Shown: in pieces, positions 1 through 9,821 of the stretch
How positions within the stretch are numbered: position 1 is the stretch's first letter
Layout: each line of letters begins with the position of its first letter
Source of the DNA: Sporosarcina thermotolerans
GTDB taxonomy: Bacteria > Bacillota > Bacilli > Bacillales_A > Planococcaceae
Assembly: GCF_030067815.1 (NCBI RefSeq)
Contig: NZ_CP125968.1
Coordinates: forward strand, 248,001-312,000
Length of the DNA stretch: 64,000 nt
Reading direction: 5' to 3'
Notes under the pieces: generated by a model
Databases searched by the model: none
The model's input: only the letters and a program-made list of their open reading frames with translations
Told to the model about the DNA's origin: nothing
Made by a program: the position numbers and the translations under genes

Positions 1-297
1 AGCCAGTATTGTTCAAACGAATACATACAACTCTTAGAAGAGCGAAATGTCCAAATTAGCATGAGTCGCAAGGGAGATCCTTATGACAACGCTTGTATCG
101 AATCTTTCCATGCCACCATTAAGAAAGAGTTGATTTATCGTTGGGGCCAGATTACGCGAAAACAAGCAATAAAGGAAATCAGGAAATATATTGACGGCTT
201 TTACAATCCAACCAGGCGACATTCAAGATTAGACTATTTATCACCGATTCAGTTTGAGGAACAAGGAGCAAAGCAAAAGCAAGCGCTCGTTTCTTGA
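1..297 (+). CDS. IS3-family transposase OrfB, C-terminal part (cut by window edge)
   Basis: The frame is already open at base 1 and ends with TGA at 295-297, so only the last 98 residues are visible. They match the end of the IS3/IS150-type DDE integrase: the DPYDNACIESFHATIKKE stretch carries the last catalytic acidic residue (Glu in CIESF), followed by the conserved YIDGFYNP and RRHSRLDYLSPIQFE segments that close rve domains in this family. The protein cuts and joins element ends in the cytoplasm. The upstream catalytic residues and OrfA lie outside the window, so I cannot say whether the element is intact. A possible right inverted repeat follows at about 409-427. Confidence 0.9.
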   Translation, partial: SQYCSNEYIQLLEERNVQISMSRKGDPYDNACIESFHATIKKELIYRWGQITRKQAIKEIRKYIDGFYNPTRRHSRLDYLSPIQFEEQGAKQKQALVS

Positions 298-408
298 CCA
301 TTTAGACTTTGGAGGAAAATTATTCCGAAGGAATCTTTTTCCTTCAAAGTCCGAGCAAGCGAAGCGCGGTAGTGTTTTTGAAGCAAATTCTCTCATTTTA
401 TAGTGTAC

Positions 409-427
409 GTTTCTTGACAGAAGTCCA
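409..427 (+). mobile_element. Possible right terminus of the IS3-like element
   Basis: The stretch ends GAAGTCCA; its reverse complement starts with TGGACTTCTGTCAAGAAA, and IS3-family ends begin with TG and end with CA. The string TTTCTTGAC also occurs at 291-299. The left end is off-window, so the inverted repeat cannot be confirmed. Confidence 0.3.
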
Positions 428-514
428 CTCTTTGACCTTAAACGAAACATTCAATTATCAAAGGGAAGGTACCACCTTCCCTCTTTCATCTGACATCAAG
501 AAGGGGGAATAAAT

Positions 515-1216
515 GTGAAGAAACTTGAAACGAACAAGGTGATATTTTGGATTGCCGCATTTCTATTTCTTATTTTTGTAGAGACTACATTTCTTTCAAA
601 CGGTAATTTCATCTTCCTCCTTCTTGGTGCCGGATTTATTTATTACGGCTTTAAAAAGCGTTCGAAATGGATGACTTTTTTAGGCATCTTTTTCATAATA
701 ATGGCTTTGATGACGTTATGGAGTTTACGTATGCTGTTGTTCACGGCATTCGTCTATGTTTTATTCCACCTATGGAAAGGCGTTCCGGCGGAGCAAATGA
801 TGCGCCCGTTGAAAGAATTCCAAAAGCCGACGCCCAATGGCATATGGAAGAACAAATGGTTTTCAACACAGACTTCTCCTTTCTCATCTTATGAATGGGA
901 GGATATCCAGATTCAAGGTTTTTTCGGGGATATTCATGTAGACGTAACGGACACCGTTCTGCCAAAAGGGACATCTTTTATTTCTATCCGACAAGGTTTC
1001 GGGAGGATTAAGATAGACTTGCCTTATGAAATTCCAGTGCGCATCCATTACAACACATTGTTTGGAGAGGCCCGTATCCTTGATCTCAGTCCGAAACGCA
1101 TGCTAAATGAAACACTTCATTTCAAGGATGGCTATGAAGGAGAAATTGGTTACCGCTCGGAGCTGATCATTTCTCTTGCGACGTGGATTGGTGATATCGA
1201 GGTGGTGCGGAAATGA
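515..1216 (+). CDS. liaF: LiaF-like cell-envelope stress response inhibitor
   Basis: A 233-residue protein starting at GTG 515 behind an AAGGGGG ribosome site; the overlapping ATG at 513 stops at once. Residues about 10-95 hold several hydrophobic membrane segments, and the C-terminal half (from about residue 125) is the beta-rich LiaF C-terminal domain, with GFFGDIHVD and a closing WIGDIEVV. In Bacillales, LiaF keeps the LiaSR two-component system off until lipid-II-targeting antibiotics or envelope damage are sensed. It overlaps liaS by 4 bases (ATGA), so the three genes form a coupled operon. No liaI, liaH or liaG copy is visible on either side. Confidence 0.9.
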   Translation: MKKLETNKVIFWIAAFLFLIFVETTFLSNGNFIFLLLGAGFIYYGFKKRSKWMTFLGIFFIIMALMTLWSLRMLLFTAFVYVLFHLWKGVPAEQMMRPLKEFQKPTPNGIWKNKWFSTQTSPFSSYEWEDIQIQGFFGDIHVDVTDTVLPKGTSFISIRQGFGRIKIDLPYEIPVRIHYNTLFGEARILDLSPKRMLNETLHFKDGYEGEIGYRSELIISLATWIGDIEVVRK

Positions 1217-2259
1217 AAAATTTATTCGGGCGCAGCCTCTCACTAACCTTAATTTTCATCACTATTACAGCACTTTATTTCTATTTAATCATCGACCTTC
1301 CGTTAAGTGAGGTAGGATTTCTCTTTTTTGAAATCCAATATGCGAATGTCCCTTTAGGTGCCTGGATTATTTTCACATGCATCGCGTTAGCTAATTGGAT
1401 TGCCATTTGGATGGGCAGCATCGGTCGTTCGAAGGAAAAAGCGTTTGAGCAGCAACTGACGGGATTGATTCAGAATGAAGAACCGGTAAAGATCAATAAA
1501 AAGTTTTCGCCGAAGATTGATAGAACGCTTGAGGACGTCTCCAATATTTTGACGACCCAGCGTAAAAGCTTGCAGCGCATAACCGATGAACGAGCTGAAG
1601 CACAGGATAAGTTGATACAAGAACGTATTGTTCAGGAACGTCAACGTCTTGCCCGGGAACTGCATGATTCCGTTTCGCAGCAGCTTTTCGCGGCGTCGAT
1701 GCTTATGTCTGCGATTAATGAGCGGGAGCATGAAAAGTCGGTAGAAAAACCGCTTTTACAAGTGGAACGCATGGTGCAACAGGCACAACTTGAGATGCGT
1801 GCTTTATTGCTTCATTTGCGTCCAGCCGCCTTGAATGATAAATCGCTCGCTGAAGGACTTGAGGAATTATTAGTCGAATTAAAAGAGAAGGTTTCGTTTG
1901 ATATCCGGTTCAGGTTGGAAGAGGTGTCGTTGTCTAAAGGAGCGGAGGATCATTTATTCCGCATTGCACAGGAGACTTTGTCGAATACATTGCGTCACGC
2001 ACAGGCGACAGAAGTCGACGTCCTTTTCGTTGAACGGGATGGGTTAGCTATTTTCCGAGTTCAGGATAATGGCGTCGGATTCCAAGAAACCGATAGCAAA
2101 GGCGGTTCTTACGGATTGCAAAACGTGAAGGAACGTGCGATTGAAATCGGCGGTTCGTGTAAAATTGTTTCAGTTCCTTCGCAAGGTACAATAGTCGAAG
2201 TGAAATTGCCTACGAAAAAGGGGGATGAGTTGGGTGATTCGGATTCTATTAGTGGATGA
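1213..2259 (+). CDS. liaS: LiaS-like sensor histidine kinase
   Basis: A 348-residue membrane kinase. Two membrane segments (about residues 9-28 and 48-70) flank a short outside loop, as in intramembrane-sensing NarL-type kinases. The HisKA_3 phosphoacceptor is His151 in ARELHDSVSQQL. The ATPase part shows the N box (IAQETLSNTLRHA, about 250-262) and the DNGVGF G1 box (about 295). It should phosphorylate LiaR under envelope stress and is held back by LiaF, encoded just upstream. Its 3' end overlaps the 5' end of liaR by 26 bases if liaR starts at 2234. Confidence 0.92.
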   Translation: MKNLFGRSLSLTLIFITITALYFYLIIDLPLSEVGFLFFEIQYANVPLGAWIIFTCIALANWIAIWMGSIGRSKEKAFEQQLTGLIQNEEPVKINKKFSPKIDRTLEDVSNILTTQRKSLQRITDERAEAQDKLIQERIVQERQRLARELHDSVSQQLFAASMLMSAINEREHEKSVEKPLLQVERMVQQAQLEMRALLLHLRPAALNDKSLAEGLEELLVELKEKVSFDIRFRLEEVSLSKGAEDHLFRIAQETLSNTLRHAQATEVDVLFVERDGLAIFRVQDNGVGFQETDSKGGSYGLQNVKERAIEIGGSCKIVSVPSQGTIVEVKLPTKKGDELGDSDSISG

Positions 2260-2866
2260 TCATGAGATGGTGCGAATCGGTGTTTCCGCTTATTTGCAGA
2301 CACAACCAGATATGGAAGTCGTCGACGAGGCGGTCAACGGAAAAGAAGCCGTGGAAAAAGCGCTTGCTTTACGGCCAGATATCATTTTAATGGATATGGT
2401 GATGCCGGAAATGAACGGCGCGGAGGCGACTGCGGCGATTATTAAGCAATGGCCGGAAGCAAAAATTGTCATTGTCACCAGTTTTTTAGATGACGATAAA
2501 GTATACCCCGCACTTGAAGCCGGGGCAATCAGCTACATATTGAAGACATCGAATGCGAAGAGGATTGCCGAAGCCATTCGCGACACATTGAAGGGGCAGA
2601 CCGTTTTGGAGCCCGAAGTGACATCGAAAATGATGCAGAAAATGAGGACCGGCAATTCGCATCGACTCCATGATGATTTGACAGAGCGAGAGCTGGAGAT
2701 CCTTCTCTTACTCTCAAAAGGCAAAACGAATCAGGAGATTGCTGATGAGCTGTTCATTGCGCTTAAGACAGTGAAGACGCATGTGAGTAATTTATTGTCG
2801 AAACTTGAAGTGCAGGATCGGACACAGGCGGTCATTTATGCGTTTAAGAATGATTTAGTGGAATGA
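2234..2866 (+). CDS. liaR: LiaR-like response regulator (NarL/LuxR family)
   Basis: I prefer the GTG at 2234 (protein begins MIRILLVDDHEMVRIG) because the AAGGGGG site at 2218-2224 is 9 bases away. The in-frame ATG at 2225 directly abuts that site. The receiver domain has the acidic pair at residues 8-9 and phospho-acceptor Asp54 in ILMDMVMPEMNG; the C-terminal LuxR-type helix-turn-helix runs LTERELEILLLLSKGKTNQEI to the VKTHVSNLLSKL recognition region. It is the DNA-binding output of the LiaFSR operon. A terminator follows at once, so the targets (normally liaIH) lie elsewhere. Confidence 0.92.
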   Translation: MIRILLVDDHEMVRIGVSAYLQTQPDMEVVDEAVNGKEAVEKALALRPDIILMDMVMPEMNGAEATAAIIKQWPEAKIVIVTSFLDDDKVYPALEAGAISYILKTSNAKRIAEAIRDTLKGQTVLEPEVTSKMMQKMRTGNSHRLHDDLTERELEILLLLSKGKTNQEIADELFIALKTVKTHVSNLLSKLEVQDRTQAVIYAFKNDLVE

Positions 2867-2872
2867 AAAGAT

Positions 2873-2909
2873 GGCCGCTTGCCTGGAAATGGGCATGCGG
2901 CTTTTTTTG
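2873..2909 (+). terminator. Rho-independent terminator of liaFSR
   Basis: GGCCGCTTGCC pairs with GGGCATGCGGC across a 6-7 base loop, followed by seven T. It starts 6 bases after the liaR stop. Confidence 0.85.
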
Positions 2910-2997
2910 TGTGAATTAAGGGGGCGTCAGGGGGCAGGTATAAAGTAACAAGACGAGCAAAATGGGGCTGAACTCGAGCATAACTTCATTCTTGTAA

Positions 2998-3042
2998 ATA
3001 AAAAAACTGCCCATTCACCGGTTTTTCCGATGGATGGGCAGT
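2998..3042 (-). terminator. Terminator of the TM-helix-repeat protein gene
   Basis: ACTGCCCAT (3006-3014) pairs with ATGGGCAGT (3034-3042); on the minus strand the stem is followed by a T-run (A-run at 2998-3005 on plus). The rest of 2910-2997 shows no gene. Confidence 0.85.
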
Positions 3043-3049
3043 TTCAAGT

Positions 3050-4867
3050 TTATTTATTTCCACGGTTCGGATCATACGGATATTCTTCACCAGGATCCGT
3101 CGTATTGTATCCGTCTTTGTTCGTTTGATTGAATCGAGTTGGATCATTTTCTTCAAATGCGTCGGATGTGTTTGAATCGGCCGGATCGGACAGTGGTAGT
3201 TCATCTGAGAATGTTTGACCAGTACGCGGTTCATAGTCTTGTTCAGTCGGATATCCTTTGTCCCCGACTGATGGAACATGGTCCTCTTTCGCCGTTCGAT
3301 CCACGGCACGCTGAGCTTTATCCGTCGATCGCTTTACCTCCCGCTTCATCTCACTCTTCTCCTGCTCCCACTTCTCTTTCGACACATCCGCCTCTTGCAG
3401 GCTGCCTTCCATTTTCGTCAAATAACGGGAAGCGTGTTCACGACCGCCCAAACCGAATGCAAGTCCAAATGCGAGTGCCACACCACCAAGGATGAGGATG
3501 AATGCCGCATTGATGATCGCTGGTGCGATGCCAAGCTGGCTGAGTGCCATGAAGAACGCGAAAGCCAAAATCGCATATTTCGCTACATATCGCAAAACAT
3601 GTGGGGATCCTGATTTCGTCGTAAGGATGCTTCCGACAAATTTCTCAGCAAGGTGTGCAAGCCAAAATCCGATCGCCAAGATGACGACTGCCGCCACAAC
3701 CATCGGCAAGTATGCGAAAATGCCTGTTGCTAATGTCACCATGAACGTCAAGTTCAGTAGCTGTAGTGCTTCAACAACAAATAGTAGGATGACAATCACT
3801 TGGACAATCGTTCCGATGATTTGAGAGAATGAAGGTGTGGATGCTCCCGAGCGTACACCCATCTTCCCGAAAATCGAGTTAATCCCTAAATTATTGAGTA
3901 GCGAAACGACGATGCCCTTTACCCATTTCGCCAAATAAATTCCAACAAGCACGAGTACAATGGCGACAGCAATTTTTGGCAGCATTGTCATAATATCGTT
4001 CAACATGGCGATTGCCGGTTGTGAAATACCTTCCAAATCCAATACTTCCAGAGCAGAAATCGTTACTGGCAGCATGATTAGGACAAAAACGATTGTGCCG
4101 ACAATGTCCGAAATGCTTGTTACTTTCCCTTGTCCAGAAGAAAGCTTCAACTTATGAGAGAATCGATCGACTCCAACCGACTCAAGCAGCTTCGTAACAA
4201 TCGTCCTAATGATTTTCGCAACAACCCAGCCAACTGCGAATATCAACGCTGCGCCAACAAGTTTCGGAAAGAAACTCATGAAGCTTGAAAGCATTCCCTC
4301 AAATGGGCCACTAATACCGCTTAGTCCGAGGGCGTGCAGTACAGCTGGTACAAACAGCAACAATACTACGTAAAACGCAATATTCGCTGCAGTTTCGACC
4401 CATTTCGACTTGTCAATCTCATCCGGCGATGCCCCAACTTTCACTACATACTTATTCAACTTCATCTTCCCACCGATTGCCAAAACCACCTTTTTGCCAA
4501 TCAATGCAAAGACCCACGCTAAGAGCAAAATCAGTCCGGCTTTCAAGATGCTAAGAACCGCCCCACCAATTCCCGAATACATCGTCATGAACGGAGAAGC
4601 GATCATGGATGCATTCATGATGTTAAAGAAGAGAAGGAATGCCAGTAAAAGAATACCGAAGAAGACTACTTTACTGATGATCTTCTCGACATTCCATTTT
4701 CCTTCTTTAACGTTCAATCTTTCATTGACTCTCGATTTCTTCAAACGTTTGCTAACTGCGTTCTCGACCGCTTTTGCAATGAAGAAGCCGATGAGCAATA
4801 CGATGAGTCCAAGAATCAACTCAGGCAGATAGCTTAGCATATTCGTAAAATACATATCTCTGTACAT
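3050..4867 (-). CDS. Conserved TM-helix-repeat membrane protein (MscS-like, no MscS beta domain)
   Basis: About 605 residues. I start at ATG 4867, 7 bases after a GGAGG site; a TTG 18 bases upstream is also in frame. Four related membrane repeats, each starting near a Leu-Pro (LPELILGLIVLLIGF, LPKLVGAALIFAVGW, LPKIAVAIVLVLVG, LPMVVAAVVILAIGF), match the 'conserved TM helix' family usually annotated as mechanosensitive channel-like. I see no MscS cytoplasmic beta domain; a glycine-rich GGVALAFGLAFGLGG helix leads into a charged coiled-coil tail of about 120 residues. The tail ends with an ELPLSDPADSN motif also found in the protein at 11322-11654. Probably a single-gene unit with its own terminator; function in osmotic protection is only inferred. 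Confidence 0.8.
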   Translation of the reverse strand: MYRDMYFTNMLSYLPELILGLIVLLIGFFIAKAVENAVSKRLKKSRVNERLNVKEGKWNVEKIISKVVFFGILLLAFLLFFNIMNASMIASPFMTMYSGIGGAVLSILKAGLILLLAWVFALIGKKVVLAIGGKMKLNKYVVKVGASPDEIDKSKWVETAANIAFYVVLLLFVPAVLHALGLSGISGPFEGMLSSFMSFFPKLVGAALIFAVGWVVAKIIRTIVTKLLESVGVDRFSHKLKLSSGQGKVTSISDIVGTIVFVLIMLPVTISALEVLDLEGISQPAIAMLNDIMTMLPKIAVAIVLVLVGIYLAKWVKGIVVSLLNNLGINSIFGKMGVRSGASTPSFSQIIGTIVQVIVILLFVVEALQLLNLTFMVTLATGIFAYLPMVVAAVVILAIGFWLAHLAEKFVGSILTTKSGSPHVLRYVAKYAILAFAFFMALSQLGIAPAIINAAFILILGGVALAFGLAFGLGGREHASRYLTKMEGSLQEADVSKEKWEQEKSEMKREVKRSTDKAQRAVDRTAKEDHVPSVGDKGYPTEQDYEPRTGQTFSDELPLSDPADSNTSDAFEENDPTRFNQTNKDGYNTTDPGEEYPYDPNRGNK

Positions 4868-4950
4868 TCCGCGTCCTCCATTCAATAGGTAATTTATTAA
4901 TCTCTATTCCTATTAACGTAGAGGACTAAACCTATCAATCTATAGAAGGC

Positions 4951-5117
4951 TTGAGCGCGAGGCAGCTTTCTTGAGCGCGGAAGGCGTATTCTTGAGCGCG
5001 GCACGGCTTTCTTGAGCGCGGGAGGCGTATTCTTGAGCGCGGCACGGCTTTCTTGGGCGCAGAAGGCATATTCTTGAGCGCGGCACGGCTTTCTTGAGCG
5101 CGGGAGGCGTATTCTTA
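4951..5117 (+). repeat. Phased repeat array A (family 1, core TTGAGCGCG)
   Basis: Nine cores (TTGAGCGCG or close variants) start at 4951, 4971, 4992, 5012, 5033, 5053, 5074, 5094 and 5115, so the spacing alternates 20 and 21. Two spacer types alternate as well (GCACGGCTTTC and GGAGGCGTATTC), giving a 41-bp dimer. The array sits upstream of the minus-strand gene at 3050-4867. Its last unit is interrupted by the IS256-type element. Confidence 0.92.
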
Positions 5118-5234
5118 AGTCAAGTCCTTATTCTTGTGTAAATTCCCTTTTCAATGTTTTCGTTCATCTCTTTTTAAGACATAAATATATTTGGCAATAC
5201 TGGATACGCCTACGAGTTAACTGCTCGCAACTTT

Positions 5235-5329
5235 ACTTGGAGAGGCGGGCATGATAGCCTTGGCGGGAAAAGCCAGCCCCATCGGCCGGGTTTCCTGGCT
5301 TGGGACTCATGCCCGCAGAGGCTCCAAGT
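5235..5329 (-). ncRNA. Large conserved-looking stem inside the IS, 3' of the transposase
   Basis: ACTTGGAG (5235-5242) and GCGGGCATGA (5245-5254) pair with TCATGCCCGC (5307-5316) and CTCCAAGT (5322-5329), making an 18-bp interrupted stem. The 52-base interior can fold again (AGCCA with TGGCT). It lies just downstream of the transposase stop, in the transposase mRNA 3' region. Whether it is a functional RNA, a transcription barrier or a recombination feature is unknown. Confidence 0.45.
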
Positions 5330-5355
5330 CAAGTTGCTTGATGATCAATTAAGTC

Positions 5356-6533
5356 TTACGACTTTTTATCTGCAAACAATCTTTTATTCCAGTATTTGTT
5401 TCCATCTACATAACTGATGAGTACGGCGCCGATCAATCTGAAGGCGGACTGGGTGTTCGGAAAGATACGAATTACACGTTCTCTCCTACGAATCTCCCCA
5501 TTTAGCCTTTCCACACCATTTGTACTTCTTATAGACTTTCGATGGGCGATCGGAAAATTCATATATTGAATAGAATCCTCAAAGCCCTCATCGAGTATTC
5601 CCAATGCCTTTTGGTACTTTGAATTGCCTTCGTACTTTTCAAAGAAAAGCTCTTTCAGATTCCTTAAAGTATCCATATCTTCTGCGGCAAATATGCTTTT
5701 TAGAAGGCTAATCGCCTCCTGGTTGTCCTTCTTTGGAAAGGCGTCGACAATATTGCGTTTGAAATGAACATTGCATCGCTGCCAAGAAGTACCGACGAAA
5801 TCTTGTTGAATCGCCTTTTTAAGACCTTCGTGGGCATCGGAGACGACCAGTTTAGGTGATTGAAGACCTCTTGAAATAAGGTGTTGGAAAAAAGCAGACC
5901 AACTCTTGAAACTTTCATTATGATCCACTTTCAAACCAAGAATTTCTCGGCGACCCTCTTTGTCAACTCCAAGGGCGAGGTAGACAGCTTTGGAAACTAC
6001 ACGGTTGTGCTCCCTGACTTTGATGTACATGGCATCCACAAACAAATAAGGAAAGTAGGTTGTATTTAAAGGTCGGTTTGCCCATTCGTTGACGACAGGA
6101 TCTAATTTCGCCGTTAAGGAAGAGACGAAGGATTTTGAAACGCTCTTACCACACAGCTGTTCCACTATCTTTGTGACCTTTCGTGTCGATACGCCATTCA
6201 CAACCATTTCAAGCATTGAAAGGACAAGAGCCTGATCACACCGTGCGTATCTTTCAAAGACCGAGGGCGCGAAATCACCTTGGCGTGTTCGAGGAACCTT
6301 CAATGTAATCTTTCCGATACTCATGGTTAAATCGCGCTCGTAGTAACCGTTGCGATAATCAATCCGATCGACAGAACGCTCATAGGAAGCGGCCTTTAAG
6401 TACTCATCCCGCTCCATTTCCATGTATTCGTTTAGCACTAAAACGATTGTGGATTTGACCACAGCATCAATGTTTGAATTCATTACAGAGTCTTTAAAAT
6501 ATCCATATCTAGGTTAAAATTAAGTTGGGCCAT
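5356..6533 (-). pseudogene. IS256-family transposase, reading frame broken near the start
   Basis: The main frame (from 6483) encodes 375 residues of a mutator-type DDE transposase: first Asp in FVDAMYIKV, second Asp in VVSDAHEGL with the nearby CNVHFKRN, and Glu in STNGVERLNGEIRRRERV. The natural start with its GGAGGAATGG ribosome site is ATG 6533, giving MAQLNFNLDMDILK, but that frame stops after 16 codons. A shift of -1 at T TTA AAG (plus 6492-6498) joins it to DSVMNSNIDAVVKS, exactly the family N-terminus. Either one A was lost from AAAA, or the TTTAAAG heptamer allows -1 frameshifting. Translation from the internal ATG at 6483 is also possible. Confidence 0.85.
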
Positions 6534-6664
6534 TTTCCATTCCTCCAAATGTTTATCGTGGTTGAAAACATTTTATCACAAGGGATGGAAAAGGCCTTTT
6601 CCTATTTACACAATTATATGGACTTAATCTATTCTTAGGCACAGTGAACCAGTGTTCTATTCAA

Positions 6665-6706
6665 ACAAAAAACAGGCGAAGGAAAACAATATGTTTTCCC
6701 CGCCTG
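6665..6706 (-). terminator. Terminator of the swrC-like gene
   Basis: AGGCG-GGAAAAC pairs with GTTTTCC-CGCCT around ATAT (6674-6705); the minus strand continues into a T-rich run (A-run at 6667-6672 on plus). Confidence 0.8.
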
Positions 6707-6718
6707 ACCTATTCATTT

Positions 6719-9700
6719 TCAATCCTCTTCCAAATCCAAACGATTCTTCTTAAACATCTTCGACAAAATTTCATAAACGATCGGTACGACAATCAGCGTC
6801 AGCAATGTGGAACTGATCAAACCGCCGATTACCGTGATACCGAGACCTTTCGATATCAAACCGCCGCCTGCTCCACTTCCAATTGCCAATGGAATAAGGG
6901 CACCGATTGTAGCGATCGCTGTCATAAGGATTGGACGTAAACGTGTTGCACCCGCTTCAAGTACTGCATCGCGCATCTTCAACCCGGTACGTTCCATCCG
7001 GATGATTCGGTCCACGAGTACGATTGCGTTCGTAACAACGATACCAATCAACATCAAGAGACCCATCATGACTGGAACGGAAATCGTTTCACCTGCAATT
7101 AACAGACCAACAAACGATCCTATGACTGCGAACGGAAGCGAGAATAGAATCGCAAACGGTGCGACACCTTCACGGAATGTAACAACAAGTATGAAGTAGA
7201 CAATCGCGATTGCCGCTAACATTGCAATACCAAGTTGCGTGAATGCTTCTTGCATGTCAGCCGCAACTCCCGCTGTATCGACGGAAACGCCTTTCGGCAA
7301 GTCTAATTTATCGATTGCTTTATCAACCTCGGAAGTTGCTTTAGAAACGTCGGCGTCAACTAACTTACCTGTTACAGAAGCATAGTACTCTCCTTTGCTT
7401 CGGGAAAGCGTGTTGAATGTGGACCCTTCTTCAACTTCGACTAAGTCTGAAAGCTTCATCGTTGTGCCTAATGCTGTAGGGATCTCAGTCGCCATCAATT
7501 CATCGATGGATTTCGGCTGTTCAGCAGCTTTTTGCTTCACGACAACTTCCAACTCATTACGATCTTTACCGATTGTCGTTACGACTTCTTGCGTCCTTGA
7601 TGGACTTAGCATCATTATGATTTGCCCCGTCGTCAATCCGTATTGCAGCAACTCATCCTGCGTCGTTTTCAAAGTATATTGAACGTAAGCTTCTTCAGCA
7701 CTTGAAGAAACGTCCTCAATACCTTTTGTTTCACCCATGACTTTTTCAACCTGTTGAACGGCTTCCTTCAGGCTGCTTAAATCTTCACTATAGAATGTGT
7801 AGCTAATTTCATTTGTAGACATTCCCATGGAGCCGAAATCTTGGCTCTTCCATTCTCCGGATTGACCAATAGTAAATACATAGTCTTCAATTTCTTTACG
7901 GACTTCCTGGAAATTCTCCATGTCAGGATCAAAGATGAGATACATCAACGCACCGCTCGATCCTCCACCCATCATCGCCGTCATCGGATCAGCGCTGTCC
8001 ATGATGGATAATTGAACGATGTCAATATCGTCGCGTTTAAGCATTTCCTTTTCCACAACTTCGACGTTTGCGAGCGTTTCATCCTGAAGTTCACCCGTTG
8101 CCGGTGTATACGTAATATACATCACTTTCTCTTCATCGCTACCTAAGAAACTGAAACCGATTAGTGGCATCAATCCCAAGCTTCCCACCAATAGAACAAT
8201 AGAGATTATTGACGTAATGACTTTATGGTTCAGCGTCCAAGATAGGACACGCTTATATCCATTCGCCATTTTTCCAGCCTCTTTATGTCGGCTTTCCGTC
8301 TTTTCACCATATAGTTTTTTCCTGAATAGGAAATGGGATAATGCAGGCACGATTGTAATCGCAACAAGCAATGAAGCACCAAGAGCAAATGTCATCGTCA
8401 GCGCAAACGGCAAGAATAACTCGCCGACCATACCACCGACAAAGATTAACGGTGCAAATACCGCCACTGTAACAAGTGTTGAAGACATGATCGGTTTGAA
8501 CATTTCGATTGTCGCTTCGCGAATCAATGCACGACCAGAAAGCTTTTCAGTTTTCAAATGCAGCCGTCGATATATATTTTCCACTACAACAATTGAGTCA
8601 TCTATAACCCGCCCAATCGCAACTGTAATCGCACCAAGCGTCATAATATTAAGTGTGATATCCATCCAATTTAGCAGTAAAAGTGCCATGAATACTGAAA
8701 CTGGAATTGAAATAATTGAGATGATTGTTGATTTGAAATCACGCAAGAATAGTAGAATGATCAAAACCGCAATCAAACCACCGAATAGTGCTTTTTCTAC
8801 CATCGTAGAAACAGAGGCTTCGATAGGTTCACCTTGGTCAAGCGATATATCGACTACAAGACCATCAAGCGCTTTTTCCTCGTCCTTCATCAACTTCTTC
8901 ACATCATTAACGACATCAACAGTGTTAGCGCGTTGGCCTTTGACAATTTGAATGGCAATCGCATTTTCACCATTTGTACGTGAAATCGACTTCACCTACC
9001 AGCTTTCTCTACTGTAGCGATATCGCCAAGTTTCACGAACGGCGATGGATTCGCTTCTGAAGGCGTGACAGGAATAAGCATGCCTTTCAATTCTTCGATT
9101 GTCATGAACTTTCCGTCCACAGCAACAGCCTGCTCGCCTTCCTCGAACTCATACAAACCGAGGGAAACTGCCAAATTGCCCGCTTGAATCATTTGCTTAA
9201 CACTGTCTTTCGTTAAACCAAGCTGAGCCATTTTTTCTTCATCATACGTCAATTCAACTTCTTCGATATGCTGTCCTGAAATTGTTGCTGATGCAACTCC
9301 ATTGATTTTCTCGATTTTCGGCAGCAAGATATCTTCAACTGTGGAAGTTAATTCTACGATATCTTCTGTTGTACTACTTACACTTAACGCTACGACAGGC
9401 ATCATATTCATGCTAATCGCAGTGATGATTGGTTCCTGAGCACCTTCAGGCAAAGTTAATGAATCCATAGCGGATGCCAATGCCCTCTTCGCTTCATCCA
9501 TATCAATTCCATATTCGTATTCCACCTGAATGCTGGCCATATTGGAATTTGAATTGGAGTAAACCGATTTTACATGGTCTAAGTTTTCAACTGCCCTTTC
9601 GATAGGTATCGAGACTTCCTCCATAACTTGCTCAGGAGTTGCGCCAGGATAAACACCCATGACCATTAAGTACGGTATCGAAATATCTGGCAACGTCTCT

Positions 9701-9803
9701 GTTTTCATCTGTGTTGCGGAATAGACCCCGACACGGTAATAATAATGGTAAGCAACCAAACTGCGAGTTTATTCTTCAGAACAAAATTGACTAAACCTTT
9801 CAC
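6719..9803 (-). pseudogene. swrC: SwrC/AcrB-type RND efflux pump, interrupted by two 1-base deletions
   Basis: Three overlapping frames make one RND transporter. It begins at GTG 9803 (KGLVNFVLKNKLAVWLLTI, first membrane helix). The frame breaks in the GGGG run at 9726-9729, continues as VYSATQMKTETLPDISIPY, and breaks again near 8997, where AEKAG should run into VKSISRTNGENA. Restoring one base at each site gives 3087 nt, 1028 residues, close to the usual size of B. subtilis SwrC (about 1065). The C-terminal part has the membrane-embedded acidic region near VAIGRVIDDSIVVVENIYRR and GIVVTNAIVLVDR typical of proton-driven RND pumps. SwrC exports surfactin-like molecules and supports swarming. 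A divergent TetR gene, as with yerO in B. subtilis, is its likely repressor. Confidence 0.88.
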
Positions 9804-9821
9804 CCTTACACCTTCCTCTAT

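Larger units (their letters stand above)
5118..6629 (-). mobile_element. Complete IS256-family insertion sequence
   Basis: Imperfect terminal inverted repeats share AAGTCC-TAT-TTGTGTAAAT (left 5122-5143, right 6604-6625 inverted). The 8-bp string TATTCTTA occurs directly outside at 5110-5117 and 6630-6637 and is the likely target duplication, fitting the 8-9 bp duplications of IS256 elements. Length is about 1.5 kb with one transposase gene on the minus strand. The left target copy is part of a family-1 repeat unit (GCGTATTCTTGAG), so the element landed in the end of array A. Confidence 0.85.

Noticed and set aside
4951..5117. CRISPR array
   Set aside because: Unit is 20-21 bp with degenerate cores and repeating spacers; no cas genes, no unique spacers. 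Same for the other nine arrays.
8217..8951. 244-aa frame antisense to the RND pump
   Set aside because: Shadow of the conserved RND coding frame; no ribosome site or known domain.
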